From NCBI RefSeq assembly GCF_949987535.1, contig NC_080075.1, positions 43,362,536 through 43,426,535 on the forward strand: DNA of 64,000 bases, in the 5' to 3' direction. Positions 57,455 to 64,000 of the stretch are shown here, piece after piece. Made by a program: the position numbers and the translations under genes. This stretch comes from Balaenoptera acutorostrata. Lineage: Eukaryota; Chordata; Mammalia; Artiodactyla; Balaenopteridae. The number at the start of each line of letters is the position of its first letter. Within the stretch, counting starts at the first letter, position 1. The notes under the pieces were generated by a model. It was not told where the DNA came from, did no database searches, and saw only the letters and a program-made list of their open reading frames with translations.

Positions 57455-57960
57455 TAGTCTTTCTAACAAACTATCCTGAAGCTCTATGGCTTAAATGAGG
57501 AAAACATTTTATTGCCTGTCATGATTCTGTGGGTTGCCTGTGTTCAGTTGATATTGGGTGGAATATTCTGGACCCCTCACTCGTCTTAGGTCTGGGTGGG
57601 GTTGGCTGGAAGGCTGAGCTCAATTGGGATGTGAGGATAACGGGGATTCCCTCCCTCTGTGTAACTGCAGAACCTCTTCCTCTCCACATCGCCTTTCCAT
57701 GGGATGTCTCTAGCAGGATAGCTGGATCCCTTATGTGGTAGCTCAAGGCTCCCCAAAAGCACAAAAGGAGGACTTGTGAGGCCTTTGGGAGGCTCAGACC
57801 TGAAACTGGCATTGTGTTACTTCCACCACATTCTATTGGTTAAAACATGGCCACCCCTAGATCCAATATGGGGGCATGGGGTGACTGCACAGGGCCATGA
57901 ATACCTGAAGGCATATTTGGTTGGGAATAATCTTTGGGGATTCACTACTGTACTGTGTGA
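57455..57960 (-). mobile_element. Solitary MaLR (MLT1-type) LTR
   Basis: The plus strand reads as a reversed MLT1 LTR: CAAACTATCCTGAAGCTCTATGGCTTAAA, CATGATTCTGTGGGTTGCC, GAGGCCTTTGGGAGGCTCAGACCTG and the very typical TTACTTCCACCACATTCTATTGGTTAAA. No internal retroviral region adjoins it. The ORF-like frames inside are chance. Confidence 0.65.
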
Positions 57961-57984
57961 TTCCAAAGCAGACAACGTTTTCAC

Positions 57985-58140
57985 TAAGCATCTACACTGA
58001 TGCTTACTTCTTCATGAGAATAGGGATCGTGACTGCATTTTCTTTTTTTCCTCATCTTTATATCTCTAGCACCTGATACAGTATTTGGAACATAGTAGGT
58101 GATCAATCAATGCTTTCTGAATGAACTGTTTTGAATGAAC
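57985..58140 (+). mobile_element. L2 LINE 3' end
   Basis: AGAATAGGGATCGTGACTGC, ATCTTTATATCTCTAGCACCTGATACAG and TGGAACATAGTAGGTGATCAATCAATGC are the L2 tail pattern. Confidence 0.7.
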
Positions 58141-58344
58141 TGGGATCATCATGTTATGAACTGTCATAGGTGCATGTTTGCAAGATAATTTCCCTGAGAA
58201 TGAGTTCGGGTAGACCTGAGTTAAATACGATAAAATATGATTAATTATTCCATTGAAGGCTAAAGATGAGCCAGGAATGAACAGGAATGAATTCTTCTGT
58301 GCTTTGGAGTGTCAATAACAACAACAAGATTCTAAGCCTTTTCT

Positions 58345-58500
58345 AACTACCCACTTGAATTAATTCATTTAATTCTTTTAAAAATGCTATGAAGTAGGTA
58401 CTATTTTTTTTATATATATAAAATAGGAAACCGAGACACAGAAAGATAAAGTAATACACCCAAGGTCACACAGCCAGTGCATGATATGGCTAGGAACTGC
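58345..58500 (+). repeat. Ancient MIR/L2-class fragment
   Basis: TGAATTAATTCATTTAATTC, ATGCTATGAAGTAGGTACTATT, then AAAATAGGAAACCGAGACACAGAAAG and CCCAAGGTCACACAGCCAGTG follow the same widespread mammalian repeat pattern. Confidence 0.65.
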
Positions 58501-59165
58501 ATCATTGCATTATCCTGTGTCTCTATATTAATTGGTCAAGACTGTCCTACATTTCAAAGGTGATTTTTTTCATACTGGAAACTGGAAAGGCTGTATGTAA
58601 CATTCTGTTCAGGAGGATTGAACCAGGACAATGTTCCATTTTGAAGTGTTTAAACAGACTCACCCTAAAAGATCAGAAAACAAAACATAACTTACAGACA
58701 ATTGGCCCAGGAGTCTGGGAGGGAAGAAAAAGCCGTCACTGGAGTTACACCAACAATTTCCAGATGAAGTATTTTTATCTAAGGAGGAGCCCCTTATACT
58801 CAGCTAGTAAGGCCCTGCTCTCTTTTTATTGGAATCCTGGAAATAAAAAACTTACATGTTGAAAATGTGACTATTTTTAAGTTATCTGTATTTTCTGTCA
58901 TTATTTTCTTTTATGTTTTACAATTTACATTTTGGTAAAGTTTTGTGGAGAGCCTGAGGCTGCCTTTGTTCTAAGAATATCCAGGAATCTTTATCTATGC
59001 TTGAGTCAGGGAGAAGAGGCAGCAAGGAACCCTGGTGAGGGAAGAGAGGTGGGACCATTAGGAATAAGTGTGACAAAATCTTAGAGGGGAAATGAAAAGT
59101 GTAAGAAAACCTGAGAGATTTTTTTCTTAATTGTATTTTCAGAGACAATTTGGAGGGGTCAAACT
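58501..59165. other. Unique non-coding sequence
   Basis: No gene recognised. The open frame at 58560-58862 (plus) has no domain. Confidence 0.4.
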
Positions 59166-59552
59166 TATGTTGTGTTTTTATTTTATTTTTTAAATGCTGA
59201 ATATGCACTTTATTTTTTTTTTAATAATTCTTTTTTTTTAAATTTACTTATTGGCTGTGTTGGGTCTTCGTTGCTGCGCGCGGGCTTTCTGTAGTTGTGG
59301 CGAGCGGGGGCTACTCTTCGTTGCAGTGTGTGGGCTTCTCATTGCGGTGGCTTCTCTTGTTGCGGAGCACGGGCTCTAGGCGTGTGGGCTTCAGTAATTG
59401 TGGCATGTGGGCTCAGTAGTTGTGGCGCACAGGCTCAGTTGCTCCGCGGCATGTGGGATCTTCCCGGACCAGGGCTCGAACCCGTGTCCCCTGCATTGGC
59501 AGGTGGATTCTTAACCACTGCGCCACCAGGGAAGCCCTATGTTGTGTTTTTA
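59166..59552 (-). mobile_element. CHR-type tRNA-derived SINE with 15-bp target-site duplication
   Basis: Flanked by perfect TATGTTGTGTTTTTA copies (59166-59180, 59538-59552). The sense strand starts GGGCTTCCCTGGTGGCGCAG; A box at 59515-59525, B box GGGTTCGAGCCCTGG at 59469-59483. The sense 3' end is the GACCCAACACAGCC motif followed by a split tail: A-rich, then about 20 bases of other sequence, then A-rich again. Young insertion. Confidence 0.95.
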
Positions 59553-62500
59553 AAATGGAGGCAGCTTAGAAGTGGATAACACAGTGACTAACTTAATAAT
59601 GTCCTTTATATAAATAGACTATGTCTGTGAAGACAGGAGGGGCTAGGGTCTCATCATTTTCAGGCCACTACTAAAGTAAAAACAACACCAAATTTTACAC
59701 ATAGGGCACACAACATTTTGAACATTGGGAAGGCTAAATGTGAGTGAGATGCTTCATATTTCTAGAATTGAAACTATTCTTTGAGGTGATCTCAGAGAGA
59801 GAAGGGTAGGTATCTTGGGCTTGGTAAGCGAGCTGAGGAGAGAGCTCTTTCTTTGACCTTTAAGGGAAAAATAGCCATGAAAGTGAAGATTTGGACAACT
59901 GGAAAAAGTGGACCACTAAAATGCTGAAAATTATAGATATAGTAAATAATTTATGGATTGGCTTCTCAGTTCTTTCCGCCAAGAGCTGGAAGTCACCATA
60001 AGCCAACCTGGAAGAACCCAGTCATGTAATATCTGCAGGCAGGATTCCCAGGGGAGGAAGGTAGGTCATTAGTATACCTTTATGTTCTTCCACCACCACC
60101 AGGAATACAAGTTAATCCCTAACATGTCCTCTGAGGCCATCCTTACCTGAGCTTTGCCTCACTGATTTCAGTAGGATAGAAATTGGATACTCACACTGTC
60201 TTTCTTTAAAAGAGCTGTAGCGAGCATGACCAACCATTCATGGGCAATTATGTAAGCTGAGGGTTATAGAAATATACAGGATTAGGGATGGAAACTGAAA
60301 TTTTGGTACACACAAAATACCCTCAAGGATGCTAATTTCACCTCATTGAGAGGATGTCATAGTATTTTGAACAATGGTTTGATTTTAAAAGCAGCCAATA
60401 GTATAGGCAATCATAAATCTTTGTTCTTAAAAAGTACTAAGACACTTTCACCAAGAAGAAATACTGTGAATTTCTACTTCAGTCAGAAACATTTATTGAG
60501 AAGCTTCTATGGGCCAAACCAAGTTTCAGAGTCAGGCACCCAAACCCTTGTACTTTTCAAGTTCCTCCCAACCCGAAGTCTTTCTTTTTCCTTTCCTGCC
60601 TCAGAAAATCAGAGCTAGAAGATCTGATTAAAGAATGTTGATTCTTTTATTGCTGATAACAGCAACAGAAAAACAATCTAACTAGCTACAGGTGTCTTTT
60701 TTTAAAATGAGTCTCCCTAGAACACTGAGAATCCCCCCAAAAGTATTAAAAGTATATGGATAAGGGACAATTTAATTCTTCCTCACAGCTTTGGCACTGA
60801 AGCTAAAATAATGGAAAGGGATTAGGAGTTACCCTGACGAGGGAATTTCAGGTATTTCAATTCATTGGGTAAAGGTCTCTAGAGAACACATCCAATATAT
60901 TAAAAACATACAAAGACTTTTTTTGGCTACCATTTCCTGAGATGTCTAAAATTCAGATGTGGGAATCTGTCTAAGTTCAGTGAGATTTGGATGGTAGGGG
61001 GGTGAGGTGTGCAGCAGTGGGACACCTAGAAACAGAAGCAGCTCTACATCCTACAGTAGAATGTGCGGTGCGAGATAGCTAAGCAACTAATCCAACAATG
61101 AAGAGGAAAATCTTCATGGAGAACATTCTGTCGTCCCAGGACCATTTTACATGCTATTGTAGGAAAGACAGTGCAAATGTGTCTAGTAGTGGAGACAAAC
61201 CAGAAAAGCATGAGTGTTAAATAACAGAAAATTTTGCTAATAATAAATAGTATAAGGGACCACATAAACATTTACTAAATTTGGAGGGAGGCAAGGACAC
61301 TTGAAGGAGGAGACATACAAATTGAGCTTTAGTCTTATTGATCTTCAAAGATAGGAAAAGAGAGGGTAATAACTCTCCAAAAGCAGATGGCCCTTTAAGT
61401 CCTAAGTATCTCTCTAAGTGGCTTTCTCCTCCTTTCCTTCCTTTCTCCTCCTCCTCCTCCTTCTTTCTCTTCCTCTTCACAGGAAATGACTGTATGGATT
61501 ATTCTAAGCTTCTCTCTCTTCTGTTAGTGCTTAGTTATTTTTAAGAGAACCCTAGAGTAAATGGAAAAGAAATTCCTGAAATTCTAATGCACGCCTGATG
61601 ATTGCAGTTGAAAATCAGGGTTTCCATGGCTATTGTGGGAATTCTGTGATATAGATTAAGTGTGGAAAAGGGGCTACGCTTGAGAGAGCTGCATTTCTCA
61701 GATGGGGAAATTGGAGTTCAGAGAGTATACATCTGATAAAACTTCCTGGTGACCCTTATAATGAGGTAGTTGAGTAAGGTCTTATTAGGCCCTGCCACAT
61801 CTGATGTATTGACAGTTAAAAACTTCCTGGGGATCACTAGGTGCTCTTAGGACCATATTTCTTTTCAGAATCAAGAATCTTTATCTGGAGGTTAGAGGTG
61901 ACATGACACTAATGGCAGTGCTTGTTAGGCACTCAGCTTGAAATCTATTGATACTACATTTTGGCAGTGCCACACCCATTCTTCCTCTTGATTAAGCTAG
62001 TAAATTATCCCTACTGCAGTCTGATAAACTGAGGAGAGAAGCTGAGAGCCTTGCAGTTGCCTAGCACTCTCAGCCTCTAAGCTCCCAACACTGCTTAGAC
62101 TGGAAAGCGAGTATCCTCGATTATAATGTCATTTCATAATTATATTTTTTGAAATCAAATTTTCGGTTTTCATACTTAAGGAGAAGAATAAAAAAGTTAA
62201 CTTCATGGAAAAAAACTAATGATCATGATCTCAAAATGATTTCCATCCTGGTTAGACACTTTGATTGCCAGTTTGCTCAATTAGACAGTATAGCCCCATT
62301 AGACCTGATGCTCTATATGTAGGGAGTTATACAAATTTTTTATCAAAGGTTTAATATGGCTCTTGGAGTCATTCCACATTTCTTGAATATCTGTACTTAG
62401 GAATATACACATTTCTCTGTGAATCAAGATATTATCAAACTGTGAGAAATGTTGAATCCAGTTTTCTGACTCCCTCAGGCAAATTTTAGAGGTGAATACT

Positions 62501-62699
62501 ATAGCTGTAGATTCTAATTGTTCTTTGACTCTGAATGTTTATCATCAGACTTCAGGTCAGAAAAACCTTTGAACTCATGTCACTCAATCATTTATCTGGA
62601 GGAAAGTGAAAATACTCATAGCATAAATATTGCTATTGGTTTATTTACTAACGTGTCTTGAGAATTTGACTTTTTGAGACTATAGGAAGGCTTAAGACT
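59553..62699. other. Unique non-coding sequence
   Basis: 3.1 kb with no recognised gene. A TCC/CCTT pyrimidine repeat lies at 61428-61478. Chance frames only (for example 60346-60618). A weak L2-class resemblance occurs at 60482-60540 (CAGAAACATTTATTGAGAAGC). Confidence 0.4.
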
Positions 62700-62965
62700 A
62701 TTTTAAGTCCTGAGGCCCAAGAAAGAAAAGGGCTCTAACCTATCAATGTTACACTCTAATGGGGAAAACAGAAAATAAATAATTTCAGATACAAATGAGT
62801 GCTACAAAGAAAACAAATCAGTTAATGGGATCAAGCGTGGCAGATGTGTTGGTGGGGAAGCTATTCTAGAGAGGATGGCAAAGAAAGCCTCATATGTTTG
62901 AGCTGAGAGGAAGTCAGCTAGATGAAATTCTGGAAAAGATAATTTCAGGAAAAGGTAACAGAAAG
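62700..62965 (+). repeat. Ancient L2-class/mammalian-wide repeat fragment
   Basis: TACACTCTAATGGGGAAAACAGAAAATAAATAATTTCAGATACAAATGAGTGC, then GGAAGCTATTCTAGAGAGGATGGC and AGCTGAGAGGAAGTCAGC resemble the repeat pattern 'acattctagtgggggagacagacaataaacaa..tgagctgagacctgaatga'. Confidence 0.55.
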
Positions 62966-63084
62966 GGCTGACATAAGTCATTACTGAGAAATAGTTTTAT
63001 GACATTATTTAACAAAAGTTCTTGAAGTGGACATTGGAGATGGGGGTATTCAGAGCAGAGTCTCTCAAGGAAGTTATGGTTGAA
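62966..63084. other. Unique sequence
   Basis: Nothing recognised. Confidence 0.4.
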
Positions 63085-63465
63085 TTTGGATGAATCTGTA
63101 GAGAATTACACTGAGTGAAAAGACAATCCCAAGATTATAAACTGTATGACTTCATTTATATATCATTCTTGAAATGACACAGTTGTAGAAATGGAGAACA
63201 GATTAATGGTCTCCAGGGGCTAAGGGTGTTGGGTGGAAGTGAGTGTCTCTCTAAAAGGGATCCTGTGATAATGGAAATGTTCTGAATCTTGACTGTATCA
63301 GTGTCAGTATCCTGGTTGTGATATTGTAGTACATCTTTCCAAGATATTACCATTAGGGGAAATATGGCAAAGGATACATGGGATCTCTATTATTTCATAA
63401 GTGAGTCTACAGTTATATAAAACTATAGTTATCTCAAAATAAAATCTTAAATATAGGAAAGAAGC
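63085..63465 (+). mobile_element. Old L1M 3' end
   Basis: TATATATCATTCTTGAAATGACACAG, GAACAGATTAATGGTCTCCAGGGGCTAAGGG, TGTGATATTGTAGTACATC and an end CTATAGTTATCTCAAAATAAAATC are typical of L1M 3' UTRs with an AATAAA signal at about 63439. Confidence 0.75.
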
Positions 63466-63474
63466 CATCACAAG

Positions 63475-64000
63475 AAATATGGTAGAACAACAACACATAT
63501 ATATGAGGATATAAATAGAACCTAGACCCTTATCTCATCCATACACAAAAGATTAAATTGAGATATATAGTTCTAAATGTAAAAGTTAAGATTATAAAGC
63601 CTCAAAAAGCCAATAGGAGAATATGTTCATGATGTTGGGTTAGCCAAGTAATATTTAAACATGACACAACAAACAATAACCATAAAGATTATAGGTTGAA
63701 CATTATTAAAATTAAAGCCTTTCTGTAAATCAATATATAGACCATAAGCAAATGAAACACAAGGCACAAACCTGGAACAGTTTCCCCAGTACATATATCT
63801 CAAAGAGGACCCTATTCAGAATATATAAAACTCCTATAATTAAACAGTAAAAATACAAATCACCTAGTTTTTAAAAATGAGTAAACAACTTGAGCAGACA
63901 CTTTACAAAAGAAAGTACAGAAGTGATTAATATATAGAACTCAATATCATTAGTTGCTCAATATCATTAGTCATCAGAGAAATATAAATTAAAACTATAG
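63475..64000 (+). mobile_element. Old L1M ORF2 C-terminal region, continues past the window end
   Basis: Decayed L1 ORF2 DNA: AACCTAGACCCTTATCTCATCC, ATACACAAAAGATTAAATTGAG, TAAAAGTTAAGATTATAAAGCCTC, AGTATATCTCAAAGAGGACCC-like and TATGGACTCAATATCATTAG-like parts line up with the same region of L1-C (49430-49910). There is no open frame. A 17-base block (CTCAATATCATTAGT) is duplicated at 63940-63972. Confidence 0.75.

Overview
The window is a gene-poor stretch of a mammalian nuclear genome, most likely from a whale or dolphin (Cetacea) or a close relative. Three tRNA-derived SINEs of the CHR type are present (start motif on their sense strand GGGCTTCCCTGGTGGCGCAG), as are full-length-class L1 elements whose 3' ends are those common in cetaceans and other cetartiodactyls, and a mariner of the kind found in ruminants and whales. 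I saw no ruminant BovB/Bov-A, no pig PRE-1 and no primate Alu. The species call is inference from repeats recalled by eye. I could not run RepeatMasker, BLAST or a splice-site predictor.

Layout. 1-1811: decayed L1M-type sequence with a MaLR LTR. 1812-7786: an almost complete minus-strand L1 (L1-A). 7787-13111: a second minus-strand L1 (L1-B) of another subfamily, with a long GC-rich 5' UTR but no 3' end. 13112-36423: mostly unique non-coding DNA with old MIR/L2 fragments, simple repeats and some short palindromes. 36424-36882: a 5'-truncated L1 flanked by a 15-bp target-site duplication. 37659-43475: MaLR LTR, MIR, a CHR SINE, a MER2-like and a MER1-like DNA transposon. 44589-51662: a mariner split by a 5.9-kb plus-strand L1 (L1-C). 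54242-54747: another truncated L1 3' end. 54780-59552: LTR-like sequence, two CHR SINEs with perfect target-site duplications, and a MaLR LTR carrying the DNA next to a perfect 17-bp-arm hairpin. 59553-64000: unique sequence, then old L1M sequence running off the end.

No protein-coding host gene, tRNA, rRNA or CRISPR array can be supported. All long recognisable reading frames are broken L1 ORF1/ORF2 or mariner transposase, and none looks able to make a complete working protein. The pieces do not act together. They are layers of insertions of different ages, which the nesting partly orders: mariner before L1-C, and L1-B before or together with L1-A.

I found no new biological system. The items most worth checking are the 17-bp perfect inverted repeat at 57074-57133, the 3'-truncated L1-B whose break lies in an A-rich stretch containing AATAAA, possible short 3' transductions in two SINEs, and an exon-like segment at about 14322-14845.
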